Shown: positions 20,637 to 31,405, counted from the first letter of the stretch. The stretch: 64,000 bases of DNA from Lucinisca nassula (GCA_963580285.1 OY757016.1:45275124-45339123), one strand, 5' to 3'. The notes: generated by a model not told the origin, from the letters alone. Made by a program: numbers and translations.

Positions 20637-21028
20637 TAGGGCTGGCTAATCGGAGCTGAAAAGATAATCGATTATCAGTCCTGTCATTGTGATCGATAAT
20701 CGATTAGTAATCGCTAAGGTTTTTGTCATTATTTTACCTGTCTGGCTTTCTGTCTGAGCATGACGCTTTCCATATGTTGCACTTTACATTATGTATATTT
20801 GAACAGACAGGCCTGAGCAAACAGTGTAGACCCAGATGAGACGCCGCATAATGCGGAGTCTCATTAGGGTCTGCAGTGTTTGCCACTCGTCCCGCTATTT
20901 TAGGCATAACTTTGGCTAATTAATTGTACCTATCAAGTAATCGATTAAAAGCAAATCAGAAATGATAATCATTTTTGTGGAATTTATTGATCGATTAATC
21001 GATTATACTATTAATCGTGTCAGCCTTA
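20637..21028 (+). mobile_element. hAT-like MITE in a D unit
   Basis: Terminal repeats TAGGGCTGGCTAATCG and, on the complement, TAAGGCTGACACGATTAAT. Flanks ACAAGTAC (20629-20636) and ACATTAGTAC (21029-21038) look like an 8 bp duplication with later change. Repeated ATCGATTA motifs fill the subterminal parts. An E-type hairpin (about 20815-20885, inner stem ACGCCGCATAATGCGGAGT) lies inside. Confidence 0.7.
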
Positions 21029-21830
21029 ACATTAGTACCCAAAATATTTGTTTCTAAAACGCAGTGACCCATGGCGATTCTTACAAGTACCCACTACATA
21101 TGTTTCTAACACGAAATAAGAAAATTTATACCTGAATTATCAGGCCTTGCTAAATCTTCCTTAACTGGTTCAAGATAATGAGGAGTAAAAGGGATAATTT
21201 TGGGATAACTTTTGATTATTTCTCCATAAAAACATATGTAGTGGGACTGCTTGTTAGAATCACCTCTCCAAGTACCCACACCATATGTTTCTAACAAGAA
21301 ATACGGAAAATTTATCCCATAATTATCAGGCCTTGTTAAATCTTCCTTATCTGGCTCAAGATAATGAGGAGTAATAAAGATAATTTTATTTCTTCTTGTA
21401 CATAAAAACATAATATGCTGTGGGACTACTTGTTAGAATCACCTCACTGAGGTGATTCTAACAAGTACCCACAACATATATTTCAAACATCAAATGAAGA
21501 AATTTATCCCTTAATTATATTTGTTAATTCTCCTTATCTGGCTCAAGATAAGGAGGATAAATAAGGATAATTTTGGGATAACTTTTTCTTATTTCTCCAT
21601 AAAAAGTATATGTTGTGAGTGCTTGTCAGAATCACCTCTGTGAGGTGATTCTAACAAGTACCCACAACATATATTTCTTACAAGAAATGAAGAATTTTAT
21701 CCCTTAATTATTTCTGATAATCCTCCTTATCTGGCTCAAGATAATGAGGAGTTAATAAGGATAATGACCCCTCATCCAAGCGTCCGTGATGGATGAGGGG
21801 CATTATTGGAGTTAAAGCCGGAGGCTTGAG

Positions 21831-21957
21831 CACATATACAGCATATTCGCCCAACGTAACTGAACGACGCTCTTTCAAAAGTTAAACTTGTTATTAATAC
21901 TATAACTGTGACGTCACTACTTGTATAAAACACAAGCGACACATCAGCTGATTCATA
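21831..21957. repeat. DIRS inverted terminal repeat, downstream copy
   Basis: CACATATACAGCATATTCGC to CACATCAGCTGATTCAT. It is the reverse complement of 26687-26812, with no mismatch seen by eye. Confidence 0.9.
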
Positions 21958-22048
21958 ATTTTAACAAAATGTGTTTTGTTGCCCAAAAACCCCAAAATTG
22001 GGTGGGAATCTAGAAAAAGACATACTCTCCCCAAAAAAGGGAGGGATG

Positions 22049-22163
22049 TATATGTGCTCAAGCCTCCGGCTTTAACTCCAATAATGCCCCTCATCCATCA
22101 CGGACGCTTGGATGAGGGGTCATTATTTCCCGTTAATGCCTCCGGCTATCACACATATACAGC
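22049..22163. repeat. DIRS internal complementary region
   Basis: 22049-22123 is the reverse complement of the left outer end (21764-about 21838), and 22121-22163 is the reverse complement of the right outer end (26801-26843). The two halves meet at a shared CAT (22121-22123), equal to the ATG at each outer end. It is therefore a copy of the junction formed when both element ends are joined in a circle. The DIRS model uses it as a template to complete the termini. Confidence 0.92.
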
Positions 22164-22329
22164 AACTTTAAATGAGGCAACAAAACACATGAAATCTATT
22201 TAAAAAACAAACTTGATATACCAAAACTCCATTTAATCAAACTCAAGACCAGAGAAGACAACCGTTATAACATAGTTATAGGATCTCTATGTACTTCAAA
22301 AAACTGAAACATCTAGACTTTACTAGTCC

Positions 22330-23114
22330 AGTTTATACCAGTCCAGTTTAAACTATCAGAACACAACTGCCCTAGCAAAACCTAGATTTCTTGGTTCAAC
22401 TTCTCGTAAATAAAATTTCCTAAAGTTCTTGGCTGATGACCAATCAGCTGTCTTCAAAATCACATCTAAAGAACATCCTTTTGAGAAAACTGCAGAAACT
22501 GCAGCTGAACGTATGAATGTGCCTTAAACTGATGTGTGTCTATACCGGCATTAAATAAAACCATTTTTAGCCATCTAGCAATAGAACATGAAGTCACAGA
22601 ATTAAATGAACAGTAAGAAACTAGCAGTTGTTGTGACTTTCTAACACTTTTAGTCCTGTCAATATAATGCATTAAAGAATGCATAACGCATATTTTCTCA
22701 TCTTCATAATGATGCAATTCAAAAACAAAATGTTTACCCTGTTTAGAGGTATTCAACAGATTCTTAAAATAGAACACTACTTTGTTTTCTATAAAGTTCA
22801 TACCATCTAAATTTAGTGAGACCAATGTTTGAGCCCTCGGAGCTGTAGTCAAAGCTATCAAAGCTAACTATTAACGTCAATAATTTCAAAGATAGCTTCT
22901 CCAGGGGAAAAAGAGAACTCAAATATCGGAGCACCACAGAGACATCCCATATAAAAGTATACTTCAGTGTAGGCAATCGCTTATAAAACAAACCCTTCAT
23001 GAATCTGGAAATAAATGCTGGATTGTTACACCAGACATTATCAAAAAAGACCAATGTCTGAAGTAACATAGACTTATGTGTGTTAACCACAATAAGATTT
23101 TCCTTCAAACACAA
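22330..23114 (-). pseudogene. DIRS tyrosine recombinase, broken
   Basis: The N-terminal part (23114-22764) has RFMKGLFYKR and YTFIWDVSVVLRYLSSL, typical of DIRS recombinases. The catalytic part continues in another frame (22861-22466) with the first active-site arginine in TAPRAQTLVSLNLDG and the histidine in FKAHS. A single-base frameshift falls right after that histidine, inside the HxxR box. The third frame (about 22510-22345) holds ADWSSAKNFRKFYLREV with the candidate tyrosine nucleophile. Two frame breaks make it inactive as it stands. The enzyme would integrate the circular cDNA. Confidence 0.85.
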
Positions 23115-23132
23115 GGAAATAAAGATAAGAAA

Positions 23133-23774
23133 TCACAGTGGCTTCAGACGCAATAAAGGGATTTGTTTGTCTAGAAAAACACCAAAAATACCATTTGTTC
23201 CAGGCCAAACCATACTGTTTCCGTGTTCCTTCCCACCAGGAATTGACAATGAGACAAGCTGCAGTTCTTGGAATTCATTGACTCTCCAACCTCTTCCTGA
23301 TAACATCACAGCGACCATAGTTAGACGTCTTGCTAATGGATGAGGTTGTCCGTTGTGGGGTAGAGTCAACAAATCTCTGTGACGAGGCAGTCTAACAGGG
23401 AAAGATATCATATAAGACATTAACAAAGGAAACCACAATTGTGACTTCAAAAGTGGAATAATAAATATAGCTTTATCCACCTCGTCTGCAACCAACTTAT
23501 TTATAACACGTCCTACTAAATTAAAAGGCGCAAAAATATAAGGAGTAAAGCAGTGCCATGAAAAAGAAAAAGCATCTGTTTTATAGGCACCAGGCTCTGG
23601 GAACCAAGAAACAAACTTCTCCAGTTGTTTATTCAAACTCGATGAAAACAGGTCAATATCTGGAATAAAAGACTGCTTACATACTCTTACAAAGATTTCA
23701 TGTTTTAACTGCCACTCTGTGGAATCTGAAAAAGATCTCGAAAGGCAATCCACTGTAAAAATTTTCTGATCCAC
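23133..23774 (-). pseudogene. DIRS pol C-terminal, methyltransferase-like domain
   Basis: A 213-residue open segment, the longest in the window. It opens with FTVDCLSR and EWQLKHEIF, continues with DIDLFSSSLNKQLEKFVSW and DAFSFSWHC, then IFAPFNLVGRVINKL and SQLWFPLL. This order is the conserved region after RNase H in DIRS elements, related to Dam-like N6-adenine methyltransferases. The usual FPP-type motif reads FAPF here, so methylation activity is doubtful. It is in frame with neither the recombinase nor the intact RNase H part. Confidence 0.8.
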
Positions 23775-25290
23775 TGAGAAGAGAAGCTGAAATATAAATA
23801 TCTCTGTCCAAACAAAACTTCCAAATATTACCTGCTAGTTTATCCATATCAACAGAGTTCATACCGCCCATATAATTAATATACAAGACTACAGACACAT
23901 TGTCACTTTGAAATTGCAAGTGTATGTTAACAGAATGGGCATAAAAAGATTGAATTGCATAAAAAATAGCTAAAAGTTCTAGATAATTGATAAAGTGTTC
24001 TAACTCTTCAACATTCCATCTACCATTAGCCTACCTATTAGAGTGCACTTCAAAAGCTCCCCAGCCTAAAAAAGAAGCATCAGACCTACAAATAAAAATC
24101 AACTTTCTTAGGACGAATCCTCTTTCCTTTTCTCTGACGAACATTATCCATCTACCACTGCAACTCGTTTTTACTATCTGTTGACAAAATCATAATATTA
24201 TCAAAAGCGTCAGGGCACTCAGAATCTCCCAATCCTCTCAGTTTATCTCGCTCCAGACATCTATAATGTAAAGGTGCCTCATGAATAGCAAAAAATGCAT
24301 TAATAATAAGACCAATAAATGATGCTAACTGTCTAACGACTATGACTTCCCTTTCTAACAAAACTTTAGCTAAATTGAAAATTTTTGTAATTTTCTCATT
24401 GGTCAAGAAAACACGGAATAGAACTGAATCAATCCGAAAACCAAAGAAAATGATTCTCTGTGTTGGTTCAAACACTGATTTCTTGCTATTTATAGTGAAA
24501 CCCAAAGACTGTAAAGTAATGGCAATGGTCTCAGTATTTTCAGCACAAATCTATCTTTGTTCATACTGAGTGAATCCTCAATGTAATATGAGCATCTTAG
24601 GGAGACAAACAAAATGGTAGAGTTGTCCGTCCCAAATAAACTTGAGAAAACGTCTAAATAAAGGGTTAATGGATACCGAAAAGTAAGCTTCTTGCAAATC
24701 AATACTCGCAAAATAATCTTATTCTTGAATCAGTTCCAAAACCACCCTGAAAGTCTCTTGTTTAAAAAGTTCATAATAAACCAAAAGATTGAGGTACTCC
24801 AAATTAATAATCGGCCTAAATCTCCCGTTAGGCTATGGAACCACAAAGATGTTGGAAACAAACTGGTAAACTTCCCATTCAGACATCACAACTGCGCCTT
24901 TTGACAATAAATCTTTTATTTCAAAATCTACACATTACCATTCTTCATCAGAAAAACTAATTTCCTTGGGAATTCTATCTTGAAAAGGTTCGGCTACAAA
25001 TTCAATACAATAACCAGAAAAGGTTTGCAAAATCCACTGATCATCAGTAAATTTTTCCCAAACATGACAACAATGTTGCCTATGGGAGTCACCTCCTCTA
25101 AAATAAGGCTGTTTCGTTTGGGGCACTAGAAGTAACCATAGCTGTAGCCTGTCTTTAGCCCCTAACCTGTCCAAATGTCTGACGAGGGTAACCTCTAGGA
25201 ACCATGCCATACATTGCACCGTAATGCATATTCTGTGGGTAAGGCTGATATCTGAAACCGCCTCTAGTACCTCGAGCAAAAACACCTCTA
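23740..25290 (-). pseudogene. DIRS reverse transcriptase and RNase H, broken
   Basis: RT begins in the segment with WEKFTDDQWILQTFSGYCIEF (about 25050-25000), the usual DIRS lead-in. Further on are FRPIINLEYLN and DYFASIDLQEAYFSVSI, the first catalytic aspartate motif. The YxDD box appears as YYIEDSLSMNKD (about 24580), with glutamate for the first aspartate. The connection region has SVFEPTQRIIFFGFRIDS (24152-24505). RNase H shows its three acidic sites in DASFLGWGAF, LELLAIFYAI and FQSDNVSVVLYIN. In-frame stops lie at 24935-24937, 24833-24835, 24719-24721 and about 24034, plus frameshifts. Not functional. Confidence 0.85.
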
Positions 25291-26400
25291 GAGAAACCTC
25301 CCCTAGCTCTAAATGACTTACTATACCCATAAAAGCTGGGATAACTATCTTTAGCTAAAGAAACCCCAGTGTCACAGTTTTTGACATCTTTAGCCACATC
25401 ATCACCAAACAACTTAGTAGAAATGGGCATGCTAACATGACACAAATTTTGGTACTTCTTTTTCAGATGAGGCTTAATCATGTACCGTCTTCTAAGGGAC
25501 AAAATATACTTGTCCCATCATAGTAATAGTATCAGAAAAAAGATTTTTTATCTCAGAATTACCGGCAATATGAGATTTAAGTAGCTCGAAAAGCTGGATA
25601 ATTGGAACAACACCCGTTGCTACTAAGTTCTGAATGTCAGCAAAGCATTTATCATAACTCTGAGCTCTTTTGTTCATAATTTTCCAAATTTCATTATTGA
25701 CAGTAGGGTAAAAACATAATTTACTTATATTCGAACATTTGTTATATTTAAGCTTTTCAGGAGACTTGAACCTCCGCCTGTACTGATTTCGTTTTGTATG
25801 TATGTTTTATTTGGCGAAAGACTCTCGTCTTACCCACTAGGCTATATCCATAAGCCCCCACACAACTTGTCACAATATTCAGAAATTTTATGTTTATTTA
25901 TTATGTCATCTGTCACACACTGTGAAGTACAGATAATGTTAATGAACTCGGCTAAGGACGATGAAATTGCAGGCCCTTTAACTGGACCTTTAACTTTAGG
26001 CAAGCCCCAGGAGTCATTATCAAGTTTTTCAGGACCAGAGTTCTCACTGGAAGACTCAAACATAGCATCAGTATAAATTTTTAGTCAGTTCAGCTGGCAG
26101 CAATGGATCTCTTTTGGGTTTTTTGCCAGATTAATCAGATTTGGAAACAGGAATTTGCTCCTCATCAGACTCAGTAACCTCAACATGCAGGTTTGGGAGA
26201 TTACTCAAACTATCCCCAAAAACGTTCTCAATTTCTCCCAAAGCAGTTCTGAGTTTAATAATTTCTCCCTCGGACAAACTATCAATGAGCTCTATAAACG
26301 AACGACCTGACTGTTGACCACTGGTGGATGGCTGTTCCGCCGACATCGTCGGCGTTTTTGACTTGTTATTTTTACAAGTATTGCTAGTTTTAGCTGTCAC
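25155..26400 (-). pseudogene. DIRS gag-like frame, broken
   Basis: Four short open segments in order (26400-26131, 26063-25842, 25677-25492, 25502-25155). The first is Ser/Thr-rich then acidic (SLSEGEIIKLRTALGEIENV). The last is arginine-glycine rich (FRARGGFSRGVFARGTRGGF), suiting RNA binding. An in-frame ATG occurs at MSAEQPSTSG; the longer reading needs a GTG at 26400. The 3' segment overlaps the RT frame. Assignment rests on position and composition, since gag is poorly conserved. Confidence 0.65.
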
Positions 26401-26686
26401 CGACTGACTAGCTTTTGCCGGTTTGTCTTTTTTTTTTTTTTTTTTTTTTTGAGCTTTAAATCATCTTGGCCGAAACCGGAAAACTCCGAATCATTCGGAT
26501 CACTCAAAGGACTTAGTCCTTCTCGTTTGCCATAACAAATAAATGTCACACGCTAGGACTTCGTCCGTAGCAGGCAAAGACAAAGAAATATAAGAATATC
26601 ACAAGAAAAAATCAGAGAATTTCACAAAAAGTAAAGAAATTGAGCGTCAAATAACACGTTTACCTTTCAGCCACGCTGTCGAAAAT

Positions 26687-26812
26687 ATGAATCAGCTGAT
26701 GTGTCGCTTGTGTTTTATACAAGTAGTGACGTCACAGTTATAGTATTAATAACAAGTTTAACTTTTGAAAGAGCGTCGTTCAGTTACGTTGGGCGAATAT
26801 GCTGTATATGTG
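26687..26812. repeat. DIRS inverted terminal repeat, upstream copy
   Basis: ATGAATCAGCTGATGTGTCG to GCTGTATATGTG, complement of 21831-21957. Likely to hold the element's promoter, though no specific signal can be assigned. Confidence 0.9.
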
Positions 26813-26879
26813 TGATAGCCGGAGGCATTAACGGGAAATAATGTTGGGATATCATTAGGATAACCTATTAGTGTGATAA

Positions 26880-27141
26880 AATGGTGGATTTCATTGGTAC
26901 AGAACTTACATTTTTTTAAATTTGTGACTTTTTTCTTATTCTGTGCCAAATATAGACTTTGGGTGCTCATTAGAACTGCCTCAGTAAGGCAGTTCTAACG
27001 AGCAACCACAATTTAAATTTATGTTTTTTAGCAAAAAATAAGGGAAATAATGTATACCCCTGTAAACCCCACTTTTCTCTATATAAACTGGGGTTTACAG
27101 GGGATCTTAAACACTGTTATCCACAGACTTGTTAACAGGAT
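26880..27141 (-). mobile_element. MITE family C variant
   Basis: TTTGGGTGCTCATTAGAACTGCCTCAG / TAAGGCAGTTCTAACGAGCA palindrome, ACCCCTGTAAACCCCACTTTTC and GACTTGTTAACAGGATG end. The left part is not clearly family C. Confidence 0.6.
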
Positions 27142-27362
27142 GCTTTTTCTTATATCTCTATATAAACATGTAACGGGTACTTGTTAGAATTGTCTAGAAT
27201 GTTGTGGTACTTGTTAGAATCGTTTTGGATGTTGTGGGTACTTGTTAGAATCGCCTCTCAGAGGCGATTCTAACAAGTACCCACACCATATGTTTCTAAC
27301 AAGAAATAAAGAAGATTATCCTTTAATTATCTTTGTTTAACCCTCCTTATCTAGGGCTATGA
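27142..27362 (+). repeat. D unit with triplicated left arm
   Basis: GTACTTGTTAGAAT occurs three times (about 27175, 27208, 27237) before the right arm GATTCTAACAAGTACCC. It then continues with GAAATAAAGAAGATTATCC and CTCCTTATCTAGGGC. Only the third copy pairs perfectly with the right arm. Confidence 0.75.
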
Positions 27363-27479
27363 TATAAAGATTTACAATGATGCATGACAAAATGCATCAT
27401 GACTTTTTGGGGGTGGGGAAGAGTATGGGAGTAGATTTTGCCGTCTTTGAGCAGTAATGATACATGCATCGGTGTTTGG

Positions 27480-27690
27480 TTTTAAGGCCCTTTCAAGATT
27501 ATTTCACTCCAATCGAGCTGATCATTAATCAGGTGGGTGAAAACTGGAGTACCCAGAGAAAAAAAGCCTGACCTTCCATTGAAGAAAATGGTGTCTCACA
27601 TGTAAGCCAGGCTCGAAGCATAGAAGTGCGAGACCTAATGATTATGAGTCAGCACTCTTAACTATTAGGCTATGGAGGCCCGTTAAATAC
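27480..27690 (-). mobile_element. tRNA-headed SINE of another family
   Basis: Minus-strand head GGGCCTCCATAGCCTAATAG with an A-box-like TAGCCTAATAGT and a B-box-like GCTTCGAGCCT. The body includes TGTGAGACACCATTTTC. Only one copy is in the window, so the family boundary is uncertain. Confidence 0.45.
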
Positions 27691-27733
27691 CCACCTTATC
27701 TGTCGCTATGTACATGTTACAAAACAGACCTTT

Positions 27734-27972
27734 GGCGGTAGAGCTGAAACTGACCTGCACACGAGTACTGGTAAACTGCTTAGAGGATCTAAGCCTGCCC
27801 AGGAAAAAAGATGCTTATAAACCCTACTGGTTTCATTGGGCAGCAGGGCTTGAGATGTCATTTCATCTCAACGTCGGGTAAAAGTCCCACAAAATTGGAA
27901 GCAACGTCTCCAAAATGACCTTTACAGTGTTGAGGGGGACGTTAACCTCAAATCAAACAAACAAACAAAACC
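27734..27972 (+). mobile_element. SINE-B, 5'-truncated, with 19 bp target duplication
   Basis: Starts GCGGTAGAGCTGAAACTGAC and ends with CAAACAAACAAACAAAACC. TGTTACAAAACAGACCTTT (27715-27733) and TGTTACAAAACAGATCTTT (27973-27991) bracket it. Confidence 0.85.
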
Positions 27973-28365
27973 TGTTACAAAACAGATCTTTTTGCAGATA
28001 GCCACATTTTATCATCAAATAGAAAACATACCCTCCATATCAGTTCCAAAATATTTTCACTGATCAATAATACAGAAAAGCATGTAGCTCATTACCTTCA
28101 CCAGAAAGCAATATTTTCTTCATAAAACAAAGAAATTATGCCATAAAAAACATCTGAGGTTCAATAACTGGAGATCATGTTTTATCTTTGGTAATAACCA
28201 GCTCCAGCACCAGATGAAAGTGGAATGTGATATACATGGGTAATAACCAGATACTGAAAGCAGATTTTTATTATTATTATTTTTTTGTTTGGGTTAAACA
28301 GTCAATACTAATTATGTCATATCCAACGGGTGTTTTCCTAATCACACTTCATGGCCAGGCTTATA

Positions 28366-28545
28366 CAGTAAAACCTGTCATAGCGGCCACCTCTATTAAG
28401 CAAGCAACATGTGTTAAGCAAGCATGCCTTCAGTTCCCGAAAAAGAAAAATGCATTAAAATTCACCTGTATTAAGCAAGCATCTGCCATTAGCAAGCATA
28501 TTTTTATCACCCCTCAGGTGCTTGCTTAATACAGGTTGGACTGTA
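28366..28545 (+). mobile_element. pogo/Tc1-like MITE
   Basis: TA, CAGTAAAACCTGT at the left; complement of the right end reads CAGTCCAACCTGT, followed by TA. Internal repeats of TTAAGCAAGCA. About 180 bp, noncoding. Confidence 0.7.
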
Positions 28546-28570
28546 CTTTAAGGAGTTAACCAGCTAGTCA

Positions 28571-28854
28571 TCACGTTAACAAGTCCGTGAAATGAACACC
28601 CCACTAAACCCCACTTTATATTGAGAAAACTGGAGGTTTACTGGGTGTATATACATTATTTTTCTTATTTATGCTCCAAGACATAGGTTGTGGGTGCTCG
28701 TTAGAACCACCTCAATGAGGCGGTTCTATCGAGCACCCACAACCTATGTTTGCAGTATAAATAAGAAAATATCACAGATTTATCAGAAAAGTAGCCATTT
28801 TGGAGACGTGAAAAAAATGCACGATGTCGCACGGGTATGTTATCATAATGATAT
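28571..28854 (+). mobile_element. MITE family C, complete
   Basis: CATCACGTTAACAAGTCCGT to GGTATGTTATCATAATG. Core CATAGGTTGTGGGTGCTCG / CGAGCACCCACAACCTATG is nearly perfect over about 33 bp per arm. Confidence 0.8.
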
Positions 28855-29165
28855 TCCACATTCACATTTATTCCACGAAACTGACAAATTAACTGCACTT
28901 CTCGAATCAGCAGCAGGGAAAGCAAAACCGTCTTTATAGCAATGTTCATTATAAAACTGTTTTTGACACAACACATTTTTAAAGATGGATAAAATGTATA
29001 GATCAATGTAACTGATCTTGACCCCCCACCCACCGCCCTCTCCACCACTCATATTGTACTGTAAAAATCCTAAAAATTCGGACACCCTGAAGACTTGCAG
29101 TAATTCTCCTAAAATTTAAAAAACAATTGTTTCACAATCCAGCATGGAGTCCAAAAAGTGCAGAT

Positions 29166-29230
29166 GGAATGGCATACAGTGTAGATCCTGATCAGACAGC
29201 CGTCTGATCTGGGTCTGCACTGTTTGTCCC
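29166..29230. repeat. E-type hairpin module
   Basis: ACAGTGTAGATCCTGATCAG / CTGATCTGGGTCTGCACTGT with a very short inner stem ACAGCCGTCT. No TTAA ends adjacent. Confidence 0.75.
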
Positions 29231-29260
29231 AAAACTTAGGATCATTATGGTAAATCATGT

Positions 29261-29493
29261 TTAACCCTTAAGATGCTGAGGAAAACTACATCTGGAAATG
29301 TGGTCTGTTTATGTAGTTTGCTAACTTTTTAAAAATATTTTTTTCATATAGGCAAACAGTGTGGACCCAGATCAGACTGCTCCTCTAGGAGCAGTCTGAT
29401 CTGGGTCCACATTGTTTGCAAAAACTAATTTCAAAGTACTTAGCAGATGACAAAGCAGAAGACAACTGTCATGCTTGGCATTTTAAGGGTTAA
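29261..29493 (+). mobile_element. piggyBac-like MITE with E hairpin
   Basis: TTAACCCTTAAGATGC and GGCATTTTAAGGGTTAA ends with TTAA edges. Between them, the hairpin 29356-29420 (AACAGTGTGGACCCAGATC / GATCTGGGTCCACATTGTT) has the inner stem CTGCTCCTCTAGGAGCAG. The rest of the body differs from E1 and E2. Confidence 0.8.
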
Positions 29494-30077
29494 CAGGATC
29501 AAAAGGCAGAAATCTGGCCAATGGGTGCAAATATTATTTTTTTACTGCACTGATATTCAATTTATTACCCAATTTTCTATTTTATCAAGCCACATCTGCT
29601 CATGATTATGGAAAATATTCCATGATAATTATCTTAGTACAGTGGTGATAAACTTTTTATACTCAAGTTAGGAAACAAATATGCTGACAGAAGCTAGAAA
29701 CTAATGTGCTGACACATGAGAATGAGAATCAAAGCACTGAGAGTACTTGATTGTTTCTGAGTGTGGGTTGGGAAAATTAGTCCTGAACTGAGAATCAAAC
29801 TATTTGTTTAACTTAACCCTTTAAAGGTGCGTTATTGAGCTATCGGTAAAAATGCTTCCAAAAATAAAATACATATAGCCGGTATTTTTCTTTAAAACAA
29901 TATAAATGAATGCGTTTTATGCAAAAATGCAAACAATTATGATGACAAGTAAACGAGTTTGAGAGGGATTCCCTCACTAGGTTTCTAACACTAGTTAGAT
30001 CTATTTTTAGTTCGTGACAAAAATAGAATCCCCATATATGATGTTATGCAACGTTAATTTTTGGCCTTGTTTGCTTT
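29494..30077. other. No recognisable feature
   Basis: AT-rich sequence without repeats I can place and without a coding frame of note. Confidence 0.5.
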
Positions 30078-31405
30078 TGCTATGTTCCCACTATCACGAT
30101 TCGCGCCACAATTGCAATCGTGTTCTTAATCGTGGATTAATCGTGGTGATCCTATCAGATCTTATCAGATCTCGGGGTCAGTCGAGGCAATCGTGTTAAT
30201 CGTAGAAAATTTTTGAACGGTTCAAAATTTTTTCCACGATCAACACGATCGATTTCAAATCGGGATCATCGTATCACATCGTGTTGCATCGTAACAAAGC
30301 GCGACGGATCGCATCTAATCGTGCTTCCAAATCGCGGTGTTCGGGGCCAATCTTGGACAAAACAAGCACCGCGTTCTGTTGAGATGTGTTGCGATCTCAC
30401 AAGATCTGTCACAATTTGTTACGCTCTGTCGGGTCCCATTGCTCAAGACCTGTCACGAATGACTCGTGATCAGATACGAGATCATGCGAAGTAAATGCGA
30501 TTAGATACGAGTAGGCTACGTTTTTATACGAACATTCACGATCTATTACGAGTTCTCAAGATTTAATGTGACTCATTCAGCGATCTGCTCATGATCGAGT
30601 GAGTTAGTGAGTGAGTGAGTGTATTTCAGTCTTACGCCCCACCAATAACTAAGGTCATACGGAGACGGAACCTCGGTTTCTAGACTCATCCGAAAGTCTG
30701 GAGAAGCCCGGGATCGATCTTGCAATCCCTGGTTTATACAAGCCTTTGCTAGTATTGTTAAAGCCTATGAAAGATGCCACCCAAGGGTAATGGAAGCTAA
30801 GAATGGAAATGGCAAGCCTGAACCATTCCAGCCAGAAAAATTGCCACATTGTCTTATCCGCACTCCAACCATCATCAATGGTTGGGGGTCAGTGTTTATG
30901 CTGTAAAAGTTCAAGAAACAATTAAGTGCAAGGTCAGTCCGGCTGTATTTATACCAGTCGGGGTCAAGTTGTAGCTCAAATCGTGATCGCCATCGATCAT
31001 GATCGTGAAAAACATCGAGAAAACAGTCGTATGCTTTCGTAACGGAGCGCATCGTCTCGTGATGAGCGAATAAGAACGTATCTGCACTTATCAGATCGTC
31101 CCAATTCGGGGTACTCGATCGTGATGATCGTTCCAGATCGAGACCAAGTCGTAGACTCGATCGCAACAATCCTACTGGAACGCATTTGGTCGTATCTGAA
31201 CGTGAGAGCAGACCGTGGCTGATCGTGATACCTGAAATTGACAAATCGTGATTGGATTGCATCCGAGCGCAACGAAACGTACCAGAATGTATCGAATCTC
31301 ATCACCTCGTATCCAAACCTGAACTTTCAGAGAATATTCCACGACCAGCTACGAATGGCCAATCGTGGCGTTCGTAACGGATCGCACGACAGTGGGAACC
31401 TAGCA
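30078..31405. mobile_element. Terminal-inverted-repeat element L, ATCGTG-rich
   Basis: Ends TGCTATGTTCCCACTATCAC and, on the complement, TGCTAGGTTCCCACTGTCG. The interior is packed with GATCGTG/ATCGTGATC motifs on both strands and is less AT-rich than its surroundings. A minus-strand SINE-M lies at about 30598-30742. I cannot resolve a target duplication. The frames at 30655-31420 are chance products of the repeats. Confidence 0.65.
30598..30742 (-). mobile_element. SINE-M nested in element L
   Basis: GAGTGAGTGAGTGTATTTCA tail complement, ACGGAGACGGAACCTCGG body and GGATCGATCTTGC B-box complement. The first part of the tRNA head is replaced by AAGCC. Confidence 0.7.

Larger units (their letters stand above)
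20200..21763 (+). repeat. Array of palindromic D units
   Basis: About six units of 170-200 bp carry the palindrome GTACTTGTTAGAATC.CCTC / GAGG.GATTCTAACAAGTAC and CTCCTTATCTGGCTCAAGAT plus its complement-like ATAAGGATAATTTTGGGATA. Hairpins lie near 20245/20440 (split), 20600-20640 (split), 21240-21290, 21420-21475 and 21608-21670. The array is interrupted by SINE-M, a hAT-like MITE and, at its end, the DIRS element. Confidence 0.8.
21764..26843 (-). mobile_element. DIRS-type tyrosine-recombinase retrotransposon
   Basis: The element reads on the minus strand from 26843 to 21764: inverted terminal repeat, gag-like frame, reverse transcriptase and RNase H, DIRS methyltransferase-like domain, tyrosine recombinase, internal complementary region, inverted terminal repeat. 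The terminal repeats (26687-26812 and 21831-21957) look identical over about 126 bp. Both outer ends carry ATG and there is no target duplication, as expected for recombinase integration. All coding parts carry stops or frameshifts. The right flank TTGGGATA continues the D unit broken at ATAAGGATA on the left. Confidence 0.92.
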
